NCBI GenBank assembly: GCA_040390855.1
Contig: JAZJXO010000028.1
Location: 1-64,000, forward strand
DNA: 64,000 nt
Direction of reading: 5' to 3'
Source: Parvibaculum sp040390855
Lineage (GTDB): Bacteria; Pseudomonadota; Alphaproteobacteria; Parvibaculales; Parvibaculaceae
Numbering within the stretch: position 1 is the first letter of the stretch; each line of letters begins with the position of its first letter. Below are positions 45,640 to 53,463 of the stretch, piece by piece. The notes below the pieces were generated by a model, which saw only the letters and a program-made list of their open reading frames with translations, did not search any database and was not told the origin of the DNA. A program made the translations under genes and the position numbers.

Positions 45640-46794
45640 CTAACGCAAATCCGTCACCTCAATTTCGTCCGACCCTTCAGCCAGCGACAGCATCATCCCG
45701 TCAAAGGCGATCTTCGTATCACCCTTGCCACGAGCTTGTGGCACTCCGCGCATGAACATATGTTCCGACAGCGCAGTCGGCAGCGGCGGCACGATATGCG
45801 AATAGACAAGCAGCTTTACACCATCCTCGTTGGCAATCTCGGCCGCCTCGACCGGCGACGTGTGATAGTTGATTGTGTCATTCGACATTTTGCCAAGACG
45901 CTGATTGCCGATCTCCGTGAGCGATTTCGAAATCAACTGCAACATATGGGGGTTCAGCGCTTCATGGACGAGCACATCGGCCCCCTTGGAGAAACGCTCG
46001 ACACTTTCCGTCTTCTTCGTATCGCCGCTGAACACGACCACGCGGCCTTTATATTCGGCACGGAAACCGTAAGCGGGTTCGATCGGATGATGGTTCACGA
46101 GGAAAGCTGAAATCTTCAATCCGTCTTTCTCGTAAACAGTGACAAGCTCGTCAACCTTAGGCGTCGGGATTTCATGGCCGACAAGACCAGCATTATTGGG
46201 GTTCAGATAATCCACACCATGATGATCAATGCGATAGGCGGCATCCGCGTCATAGGCGATGGCGAACCCCTTGACGAGATCATCCGTGCCGGACGTTCCG
46301 AAATAATGGCCGGTACTGTCGGGCGCAAGCGCAGACACAGGAAGTTTCGACGGGCCCCAGACGTCGAGCGGCTTGGGCCGACCAGCAATCCAGCTCTGCA
46401 CGGCAAACTCGCCGAGATCACCGATATGATCGGAATGCAGATGCGTAAGCAGCACCGTATCAATCGCCGAGGCAGGCAGGCGCGAACGTGCAAATTTCGC
46501 CCAGGAACCGGGGCCTGTATCAATGATCACAATATGACCGCCCGCAACCACCGCCGAGCAGGCATTGGCCCGCGTCGGATCCGGCATGGGCGAACCTGTG
46601 CCGCAGAAGAAGATATGCATCTGACCGTCTTTTAGGATCGGATTGACCGCCCCTGTCGGCGCGCGCGACTTGATCATGCGCACCATGAGCCTGTCCTGCA
46701 GCGAAGGCATGGTCCAGACGACACCGTAGGCGACGACACCGGCAACAACAATCGCCGCCCCGAGCCCCGCAACAATCTTTATTATTTTGTTCAT
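45640..46794 (-). CDS. membrane-anchored metallo-beta-lactamase-fold hydrolase (copy 2)
   Basis: The 384-residue protein from the ATG at 46794 has an N-terminal membrane anchor (IIKIVAGLGAAIVVAGVVAYGVVW) and a full MBL metal site: THLHSDHIGDLG, VVVFSGDTKKTESV, VHEALNPHML and VYSHIVPP. The arrangement is that of the RNase Z / arylsulfatase-like branch, not of antibiotic lactamases. GGGAG lies 8 bases before 46794; another ATG abuts the upstream stop (46821) without such a site. It is a clear paralogue of the gene immediately upstream. The substrate is unknown; a periplasmic ester, sulfate or phosphodiester are options. Confidence 0.82.
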   Translation of the reverse strand: MNKIIKIVAGLGAAIVVAGVVAYGVVWTMPSLQDRLMVRMIKSRAPTGAVNPILKDGQMHIFFCGTGSPMPDPTRANACSAVVAGGHIVIIDTGPGSWAKFARSRLPASAIDTVLLTHLHSDHIGDLGEFAVQSWIAGRPKPLDVWGPSKLPVSALAPDSTGHYFGTSGTDDLVKGFAIAYDADAAYRIDHHGVDYLNPNNAGLVGHEIPTPKVDELVTVYEKDGLKISAFLVNHHPIEPAYGFRAEYKGRVVVFSGDTKKTESVERFSKGADVLVHEALNPHMLQLISKSLTEIGNQRLGKMSNDTINYHTSPVEAAEIANEDGVKLLVYSHIVPPLPTALSEHMFMRGVPQARGKGDTKIAFDGMMLSLAEGSDEIEVTDLR

Positions 46795-46821
46795 CGGTAG
46801 CGTCTCCCTTTTTGCTATCAT

Positions 46822-47907
46822 TCAGCGAAGGTCGATTCTTTTTATTTCTTTCGAACCCGTTGGAAGAACAAGCTCAAGCCCATCCCAAGCCATCACCACA
46901 CCATCGGGCCGTACATCGCTGACACCGCGCAGAAACATGCGCTCGGTAATGCCGTCAACCGGTGGCGGCACCATATGGCTGTAAACGAGAAGCGCCGCAC
47001 CCGCTTCATTGGCAAGTTCCGCGCCCTCGACCGGCGTCGTGTGATAGGCAGGCGTATCGCGCAAAATATGCCCGCGCTGCTTGTCACCATTATTCTCAAG
47101 GGCCGTCGCAATCGCATTGATCATTTCGACATTGAGCGCCTCATGCACCATCACGTCGACGCCTTTGCCGAACCGCGCAAGATTCTGATCCTTGTGCGTA
47201 TCGCCGCTGAAAATGACCGAACGATCCTTATACGTCACTTTATAGCCGTAGGCAGGTGTCACGGGTTCATGGCTCACACGAAATGCCTCGACCTTGACAC
47301 CGTCCTGATCATAGACGGTCACAAGATCATCATGCGTCGGCACATTGACCACAACAGGATTGAGCGTCTCGGCTGATGCAGGCATATAAGCCTCACCGTG
47401 ATGGGCCTGCCGGTAGCCTGCATCAAGACTGAAGGCTTCAGAAAACCCATGGGCGATCTTGTCGATACCTTCAGGTCCGTAGACATCAAGCGGCGCGCGA
47501 CGACCAGACGCCCAGGTGTTGAGCATGATCTCACCAAGACCCCCGATATGATCGGAATGATAATGCGTGAAAAGCACGCCGGTGATCCCGCCCACCGGGA
47601 TCTGCCAGTTTGACAGATTGAGCCAGCCACCGGGACCGGTATCGACCAGAAAGAATTTGCCGCCCGCAAAGACGCCGATGCAAGCCGACGCACGGTTGCG
47701 ATCCGGATTGGGTGAACCCGTACCGCAAAAGACCAGACGCAGCGCGTCCCTGTCATAAAGGTCCGTATGCGGACTTGTTACGCGGTCTTTCAACACCTGT
47801 GCAAAGACAAAGTCCTGCAAGTCCTGCGAATGATAAATCGCATACCAACCGGATAAGCCCAGAACCAAAACCACTGCTGCAACAAATCCCGCAATTTTCT
47901 TTGGCAT
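46822..47907 (-). CDS. membrane-anchored metallo-beta-lactamase-fold hydrolase (copy 1)
   Basis: This 361-residue protein has the same architecture as the next gene: an N-terminal helix (KIAGFVAAVVLVLGLSGWYAIY), LVFCGTGSPNPDRNRASACIGV, THYHSDHIGGLGE, VIFSGDTHKDQNL, VHEALNVEMI and VYSHMVPP. The pair arose by tandem duplication and then diverged widely. Both should face the periplasm. It starts a two-gene operon running toward the LTA-synthase-like gene. Confidence 0.83.
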   Translation of the reverse strand: MPKKIAGFVAAVVLVLGLSGWYAIYHSQDLQDFVFAQVLKDRVTSPHTDLYDRDALRLVFCGTGSPNPDRNRASACIGVFAGGKFFLVDTGPGGWLNLSNWQIPVGGITGVLFTHYHSDHIGGLGEIMLNTWASGRRAPLDVYGPEGIDKIAHGFSEAFSLDAGYRQAHHGEAYMPASAETLNPVVVNVPTHDDLVTVYDQDGVKVEAFRVSHEPVTPAYGYKVTYKDRSVIFSGDTHKDQNLARFGKGVDVMVHEALNVEMINAIATALENNGDKQRGHILRDTPAYHTTPVEGAELANEAGAALLVYSHMVPPPVDGITERMFLRGVSDVRPDGVVMAWDGLELVLPTGSKEIKRIDLR

Positions 47908-48117
47908 CTCGTTCGCCTTCTTTTCTTATCCCCCGGCCCGCCGCAGAAAGGGAGGAGCGTTCCATTTGGGCGCGGAGGGTGAGAGGTAAAATCCCCGCTT
48001 GCGGAGAAATCTCCGCTCCTCGACCTTCGACATTCGCTCGCCTTGATTAATGGAAAACATTAAATAAGTCCGAAGCTCTTGGCAAGGTCGCTACACCAAG
48101 GGTGGGGGCAGGCGCAC

Positions 48118-48149
48118 AAAAAAGCGGACGGTGCATCAACACCGTCCGC
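48118..48149 (-). terminator. terminator of mdh
   Basis: On the minus strand GCGGACGGTG pairs perfectly with CACCGTCCGC over 10 bp with a 6-base loop, followed by TTTTTT. It starts about 57 bases after the mdh stop and isolates mdh from the genes beyond. Confidence 0.95.
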
Positions 48150-48206
48150 AACGATCTCGACAAGAAAACGCTCGATCTCTTGCAAGAATCGAGAAGTGTT
48201 CGTTGC

Positions 48207-49214
48207 TTATTTCTTCTTGGCAGCCTTCGTCGCAGACGCCTTATCCCCGCCTTTGGCAACAGACGGATCAATCTTTTTGCAGGCCTCAACAAGACCCGCC
48301 ACGCTGTCGACCGACTTCTGGAAGGCTTTCTTCTCAGCCGTATTGAGTTCGATTTCAACGATGCGCTCGACGCCACCGGCACCGATCACGACCGGCACAC
48401 CGACGTAAATGTCCTTCTGGCCATACTGACCATCAAGATAAGCCGCACAAGGCATGACGCGTTTCTGGTCGTTGAGATAGCTCTCGGCCATCGCGATGCC
48501 GGACGCCGCAGGCGCATAGAAAGCCGAGCCGGTTTTCAGCAGACCGACGATTTCGGCACCACCATCACGCGTGCGCTGGATGATCTGTTCGAGTTTTTCT
48601 TTGGTGGTCCAGCCCATCTTCACGAGATCAGGCAGGGGAATGCCACCAACGGTCGAATAGCGCGGCAGTGGCACCATTGTATCGCCATGACCACCGAGCA
48701 CGAAGGCTGTCACGTCTTCCACAGAAACGTTGAACTCTTCGGCGAGGAAATAACGGAAACGTGCGCTGTCAAGCACACCGGCCATGCCGACGACCTTGTT
48801 GTGCGGCAGGCCGGAGAACTGGCGCAGCGCCCAGACCATCGCATCGAGCGGATTTGTAATGCAGACAACGAAAGCGTTGGGCGCGTATTTCGCAATGCCT
48901 TCACCAACCTGCTTCATCACCTTGAGGTTGATGCCGAGAAGATCATCGCGGCTCATGCCGGGCTTGCGCGGCACACCGGCCGTCACAATCACAACGTCGG
49001 CGCCCTTGATGCCCTTGTAGTCATTCGCGCCGGAGAGCGAGGCGTTATAGCCTTCGACGGGAGAGGCCTGGGCAAGATCGAGCGCCTTGCCTTGCGGCAG
49101 ACCTTCGGCAATGTCGAACACGACGATGTCGCCAAGTTCCTTCAGGCCCGCGAGCAGGGCAAGCGTACCGCCGATCTGTCCGCCGCCAATAAGTGCGATT
49201 TTCTTCCGCGCCAT
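48207..49214 (-). CDS. mdh: malate dehydrogenase
   Basis: This NAD-dependent TCA-cycle enzyme of the LDH-like type common in alphaproteobacteria has IALIGGGQIGGTLALLAGLKELGD (NAD fold), IVTAGVPRKPGMSRDDLLGIN, VCITNPLDAMVWALRQFSGLP and the catalytic His in FVLGGHGDTMVPL. The 335 residues exceed the usual length of about 320 by a Lys/Ala-rich tail (SVAKGGDKASATKAAKKK). A strong terminator follows, so it is transcribed alone and not with sucCD. Confidence 0.97.
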   Translation of the reverse strand: MARKKIALIGGGQIGGTLALLAGLKELGDIVVFDIAEGLPQGKALDLAQASPVEGYNASLSGANDYKGIKGADVVIVTAGVPRKPGMSRDDLLGINLKVMKQVGEGIAKYAPNAFVVCITNPLDAMVWALRQFSGLPHNKVVGMAGVLDSARFRYFLAEEFNVSVEDVTAFVLGGHGDTMVPLPRYSTVGGIPLPDLVKMGWTTKEKLEQIIQRTRDGGAEIVGLLKTGSAFYAPAASGIAMAESYLNDQKRVMPCAAYLDGQYGQKDIYVGVPVVIGAGGVERIVEIELNTAEKKAFQKSVDSVAGLVEACKKIDPSVAKGGDKASATKAAKKK

Positions 49215-49493
49215 TTAAGAAGCCTCTGTCATTTGAAAGGGCGCAAGCGACGGGGGTCGCCTCTCATGCGCACCATGTTGAATACTGGGTGCGACATAGC
49301 GCGAATCCGCCGGAATCGCAATCTCGCGACCGGCCTGTTAACCAAGTTTTGCTAAGATTGTTGACGCTGAGGAAACTCAAGCGCAGTCTCTCATTTTGGT
49401 ACAGGCCGTTAGGCAGGTGTTAATCCACCTGAACCATTGGCCTGTCGTGGGGGCGGCGATGTTGCGGTTGTTGCGTTGCAGATGGGGCTAGAA

Positions 49494-49994
49494 ATGCTGT
49501 TTTTATCGAGTTTTTCGCATAGACGCCGGATAGCATTCACAACGGCGCTACTCCTTACAGGCACGATTGCCGGTTGCTCCGCACCAACGGTGGGCGGCTA
49601 TACTTTGAGTGACGCGCTCGCCTCCATCAGCGCCGCCATCATGGGCGGGGACACCGCCACCTCATCGCTTTCCGGCAAGGACTGCCGCACTTTAAGTACC
49701 CTCATCCGCAACGGCGCGAGCTTCTGCAATGACGAAGTCACCGCAGCCGGAACCGATCCCTACCTCCTTGGCTTCGCGCCCGTCGATCGTCGTGCGGCGG
49801 CTGATTTCTCTCTCGAAATCGCGCGGCAGGAAAACGCCGGCATCGACGCACCCATGCTCGCCTTCGGCATGATCTCGGCCACCAATCTCCCGAGCTATTC
49901 GTACAATGTGAAGATGCAGGACGGCTCGAAACCGAAGTCCGAGAAGCTCGCCATGCTCCAGCCGACCACGCAAACGCTCCGCACCAGTCGCTAA
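49494..49994 (+). CDS. small predicted lipoprotein
   Basis: The 166-residue product from the ATG at 49494 has a basic, hydrophobic signal (RRRIAFTTALLLTGTIAGC) with lipobox TIAGC, so it should be lipidated at Cys and stay in the envelope. The mature part has three further Cys-containing or Ser/Thr-rich segments and no recognised domain. GGGGCTAGAA before the ATG is a modest ribosome-binding site; ATG at 49482 is an alternative. It stands divergent from mdh. Confidence 0.72.
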   Translation: MLFLSSFSHRRRIAFTTALLLTGTIAGCSAPTVGGYTLSDALASISAAIMGGDTATSSLSGKDCRTLSTLIRNGASFCNDEVTAAGTDPYLLGFAPVDRRAAADFSLEIARQENAGIDAPMLAFGMISATNLPSYSYNVKMQDGSKPKSEKLAMLQPTTQTLRTSR

Positions 49995-50064
49995 AACTCC
50001 ACCATTCCAGTCATTTTCAGAAGGCTTTCCATTTTTGTGGGTGAGCCCTCTTGTTTTCGAGCAT

Positions 50065-50096
50065 CTAAGATATAACTTATATTAGATATATCTTAG
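50065..50096. promoter_or_regulatory. inverted repeat upstream of padR, likely autoregulatory operator
   Basis: CTAAGATATA (50065-50074) and TATATCTTAG (50087-50096) are perfect inverted repeats separated by 12 AT-rich bases containing TATATT, which could be a -10 element. PadR-type regulators usually repress their own promoter at such dyads. Confidence 0.65.
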
Positions 50097-50118
50097 TACA
50101 ATGGAGATACAACATTAT

Positions 50119-50658
50119 ATGTTTGGACACCTGAGGGGTCGCCATCGCGACCATCACAAAGTCTGGGGTCACGGCCATGACAGTCATCACAGAGGTGGCC
50201 GCCGCCGCGCCTTCGAGCAGGGCGACCTGCGCGTCGTCATCCTCAAACTCATCGCCGAGAAACCGCGCCACGGCTATGACATCATCAAGGCCATCGAAGA
50301 AAACTTCGGCGGCACCTATAGCCCGAGCCCCGGCGTTGTCTATCCGACCCTGACACTGCTCGACGATCAGGGCTTTGCCACCGTCGAACAGGAAGGGACG
50401 AAAAAGCTCTATACTGTGACGCCCGAAGGTCGCGCCTTCCTTGAGGCCAACAAAGCGACCGTGGACGCGCTTTACGAACGTATGAGCAGAGCCCGCCGCA
50501 TATTTGGCGGCGGTCTCGCGCCGGAAATTCAGCGCGCCTTGCAAAATTTCCGCACGGCTTTTGAGCTTCGTCTGAGCCGTGGTGAAATCTCGAACGAAAC
50601 CATCACAGCCATCGCCAAAGCCATTGATGACGCCGCCGCCGCCGTCGAACGCGCATAA
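50119..50658 (+). CDS. PadR-family transcriptional regulator with His-rich N-terminus
   Basis: This is a winged-helix repressor: FEQGDLRVVILKLIAEKPRHGYDIIKAIEENFGG, PSPGVVYPTLTLLDDQGFAT, KKLYTVTPEGRAFL, then a dimerising helical tail. The N-terminus is rich in His, Arg and Gly (GRHRDHHKVWGHGHDSHH), which could bind a metal. ATG at 50119 has GGAG 12 bases upstream; an ATG at 50101 overlaps that site and starts only 4 bases after the dyad, so the start is uncertain. It is followed 11 bases on by an O-methyltransferase gene, presumably co-regulated. Confidence 0.87.
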   Translation: MFGHLRGRHRDHHKVWGHGHDSHHRGGRRRAFEQGDLRVVILKLIAEKPRHGYDIIKAIEENFGGTYSPSPGVVYPTLTLLDDQGFATVEQEGTKKLYTVTPEGRAFLEANKATVDALYERMSRARRIFGGGLAPEIQRALQNFRTAFELRLSRGEISNETITAIAKAIDDAAAAVERA

Positions 50659-50669
50659 AGGAAAAACAA

Positions 50670-51326
50670 ATGGGACGCTCGCTGCTCGCTGACGACATCA
50701 CGACCTACGTCACCGGCCTCATCGCCACCGAAACGGATGTACAACGCCGGTTGCGCGAGGAAACCTCAAAGCATCCCTTCGCCGTGATGCAGATCGCGCC
50801 GGACCAAGGCACGTTTCTCAGCCTCATCGTCGCGGCAATCGGCGCGAAGAATGCCATCGAGATCGGCACCTTCACGGGCTATAGCGCCCTTGCCATCGCC
50901 CGCGCATTGCCAAAATCCGGCAAGCTCATCTGCTGCGATGTGAGCACGGAATGGACCTCGATTGCGGAACGCTACTGGAAAGAAGCGCAACTTGATAATC
51001 GCATCGAGCTGAGGCTTGCGCCCGCAATCGAAACGCTCGAAGGACTTATCGACGAAGGCCAGGAAGGCGGATTTGATTTTGCTTTCATCGACGCCGACAA
51101 GACGGGCTACGACGCTTACTACGAGGCCTGCCTCAAACTCCTGCGCTCCAATGGTCTCATCGCCATCGACAATGTGCTTTGGGCCGGCGCCGTTGCCGAC
51201 ACATCAAAGAATGACGCCGACACGCATGCATTACGCACGCTCAACACCAAGATCAGCAATGACGCCCGCGTCGATTGCTCGCTGCTCACGATCGGTGACG
51301 GCGTAATGCTGGTGCGCAAACGCTGA
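50670..51326 (+). CDS. class I SAM-dependent O-methyltransferase (CCoAOMT-like)
   Basis: The 218-residue protein has the O-methyltransferase family 3 pattern: KHPFAVMQIAPDQGTFLSLIV, SAM-binding AIEIGTFTGYSALAIA, FAFIDADKTGYDAYYEACL with the metal-binding Asp, and LIAIDNVLWAGAV. Such enzymes methylate catechol-type hydroxyls. It forms an operon with the PadR regulator. The stop abuts the zapE stop on the other strand. Confidence 0.88.
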   Translation: MGRSLLADDITTYVTGLIATETDVQRRLREETSKHPFAVMQIAPDQGTFLSLIVAAIGAKNAIEIGTFTGYSALAIARALPKSGKLICCDVSTEWTSIAERYWKEAQLDNRIELRLAPAIETLEGLIDEGQEGGFDFAFIDADKTGYDAYYEACLKLLRSNGLIAIDNVLWAGAVADTSKNDADTHALRTLNTKISNDARVDCSLLTIGDGVMLVRKR

Positions 51327-52448
51327 TCAATCCGCAGCACGCAGTTTCATATAGTCGAGGCTCTGCATTTCCATGAGCCTCGACACTGTGCGTTCAAAGG
51401 CAAAAGCGCCGTCACCTGCCGGATATAGACTTTGTGGGTCTGCTGCCGCCGAGACAATGAGCTTTGTTTTGCCCTCATAGAACGCGTCAATGAGCGTGAC
51501 AAAACGTTTGGCCTCATTGCGCTTCTCAGGGCTCATCACCGGCACATCATCAATCAGGACCGTGTGAAAGCACTGCGCGATTTTGAGATAATCGGCAGCG
51601 CCCAAAGGCTTGGCGCAAAGGTCATTGAACGTGAAACGCGCAACACCATGCACGGCTTCAGGTACATGGAGCGCACGGCCCTTAAGCGCCAGCACCTGTG
51701 GCTCGCCATGGGCCACATCCGTGAGGTGCCTGAAGGCATTATCGAGGGCTTCGCGCGAGGAGCCCCCCAGGGGCGTATAATAAACCGGCAGACCCATCAT
51801 CCGGTCGAGCCGGTAATCCGTTGCGCTGTCAAGATGTACCACATCCATGCGCTCTTTCACCAAGGTGATGAAGGGAAGCAGCCGCTGCCGGTTGAGCCCA
51901 CCTGCATAAAGATCGTCCGGCGCGATGTTTGACGTCGCAACAACGACAACGCCTAAATCAAAAAGCTGCGTGAACAAACGCCCCAGAATGGAAGCATCGG
52001 CTATGTCCTGCACCTGAAACTCGTCAAAACAAAGAAGCGCCGCTTCCTTGGCGAGCGCCCGCGCAACGGGTGGAATGGGATCACCGCCCTTGACTTCGCC
52101 AGCTTTCTCGCGCTGACGCCACTGAAAAATGCGCTCATGCACATCCTGCATGAAGGCGTGGAAATGGACGCGGCGCTTACGCGCGAGCGGCGCATGATCA
52201 AAGAAGAGATCCATGAGCATCGACTTGCCGCGTCCGACCCCGCCCCAGATATAAACACCCTCAGGTGGCGTCACCGCGCGACCAAGCCCCAGAAGTGCAA
52301 AAGTCCCGACCTTCTTGCCGGGCTGCCAGTCTGCAAGATCGTCATGCAGCCGCTGCAACCTTTGCGCAGCGCGCGCCTGCGCGGCGTCAGCCGTAATCTC
52401 GCCTGCCTCGATCTTGGTGCGGTAAAAATGGATAGGGCCTTGGGACAT
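51327..52448 (-). CDS. zapE: cell division protein ZapE (AFG1-like ATPase)
   Basis: This P-loop ATPase is associated with the Z-ring in Gram-negatives. It has Walker A YIWGGVGRGKSMLMD, HFHAFMQDVHERI, Walker B LLCFDEFQVQDIADA, VVATSNIAPDDLY, and ARFTFNDLCAKPLGAADYL near the C-terminus. The start is uncertain: MSQGPIHFYRTKIEAGEI at 52448 (373 residues) fits the family best, while the frame is open to an ATG at 52493 (388 residues); neither has a good ribosome-binding site. It is often linked to mdh in alphaproteobacteria, from which it is 2 kb away here. Confidence 0.9.
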   Translation of the reverse strand: MSQGPIHFYRTKIEAGEITADAAQARAAQRLQRLHDDLADWQPGKKVGTFALLGLGRAVTPPEGVYIWGGVGRGKSMLMDLFFDHAPLARKRRVHFHAFMQDVHERIFQWRQREKAGEVKGGDPIPPVARALAKEAALLCFDEFQVQDIADASILGRLFTQLFDLGVVVVATSNIAPDDLYAGGLNRQRLLPFITLVKERMDVVHLDSATDYRLDRMMGLPVYYTPLGGSSREALDNAFRHLTDVAHGEPQVLALKGRALHVPEAVHGVARFTFNDLCAKPLGAADYLKIAQCFHTVLIDDVPVMSPEKRNEAKRFVTLIDAFYEGKTKLIVSAAADPQSLYPAGDGAFAFERTVSRLMEMQSLDYMKLRAAD

Positions 52449-52532
52449 CAGACCGGCAAAGATGGGATGAGGAACAAGTCTTCCCATCCACATAGCGCGA
52501 AATCACTTTGGTTTCACGCTGAAACTCTGCCC

Positions 52533-53381
52533 CTAGTGTGTTTCCATCGCCTGCCATGCCTTGAAGTAAGGCACGAGCATTGTGGCTTTGTCAGCCTCGC
52601 TCAAATGCAGATCGAAATGCTCGGCCAGCACACCGGCAATCTCATCGACGCTTTTAAGCACCCGCGTATCACCCTTACCGTCGAGATCACGGATCGTAAA
52701 CAGCGTATTGAAAAGCGTCTTGCGGGTAGTTGGTGTCGGACGCCCCACGATCAGGAACTGCTTGAAGATCGAGGTCGGATGCGTCGAGGTAAACCAGTTG
52801 GCCTGTTCATAGTCAACCGGCCCGTTAGACTCCAGCGTGAAGCGATAGATCGGCGTCCATTGCTCACCGAGCAAAGCCTGCAACTCAAATCCGTCACTCC
52901 CCGACACATCGCAGGCAAGAAAACGACGCGGCTCATGCGGTGTCAGTAAAATCTCATCGAGCACGAAAGGCACCGGACCTGTCATAGTGATGCCACCGAA
53001 ACCAATGTCAGCAAGGAAGCGACCTTCGGGCAGATCGACAAGGCTCATCATGTGAGAGCGATTGGTGAGCACATCATCTGGCGCCTTCCAGCGCACACGG
53101 CCTATGAGTGTTGTCACCTGAAATCCTAAGGCACGCAGCACAGCGGCAAAAAGACCGTTCACCTCAAAGCAATAGCCGCCGCGATTACCGCCGACAATTT
53201 TCTGTTGCAGCGAAGGAAGATCAATCAGTACCGGCGCACCCGCCAGTACAGTCAGATTTTCAAACGGGACGGAGGTTGAATGCGCAAAGTGAAGCGCACG
53301 CAAAGTCTCAAGCGTCGGCGCGCATGAGCCTGTATAATTGATGCGCTTGAAATAAGCATCGAGGTCGAGAAGATCGGACAT
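52533..53381 (-). CDS. nat: arylamine N-acetyltransferase
   Basis: This enzyme moves acetyl from acetyl-CoA to arylamines and hydrazines through a Cys-His-Asp triad. The 282-residue protein shows all three: Cys in GGNRGGYCFEVNGLFA, His in NRSHMMSLVDL and Asp in FLADIGFGG. VPFENLTVL and typical total length support it. An ATG at 53381 is preferred to the GTG one codon earlier. It is a single gene; native substrate unknown. Confidence 0.93.
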   Translation of the reverse strand: MSDLLDLDAYFKRINYTGSCAPTLETLRALHFAHSTSVPFENLTVLAGAPVLIDLPSLQQKIVGGNRGGYCFEVNGLFAAVLRALGFQVTTLIGRVRWKAPDDVLTNRSHMMSLVDLPEGRFLADIGFGGITMTGPVPFVLDEILLTPHEPRRFLACDVSGSDGFELQALLGEQWTPIYRFTLESNGPVDYEQANWFTSTHPTSIFKQFLIVGRPTPTTRKTLFNTLFTIRDLDGKGDTRVLKSVDEIAGVLAEHFDLHLSEADKATMLVPYFKAWQAMETH

Positions 53382-53463
53382 CACAGTCTCCCAAAAAGCG
53401 CGTCAGAAAAGCAAATGGCGCGACCCGAAGGAAGCGCCACTCGCATTGAGTTGGTCACCCAAC

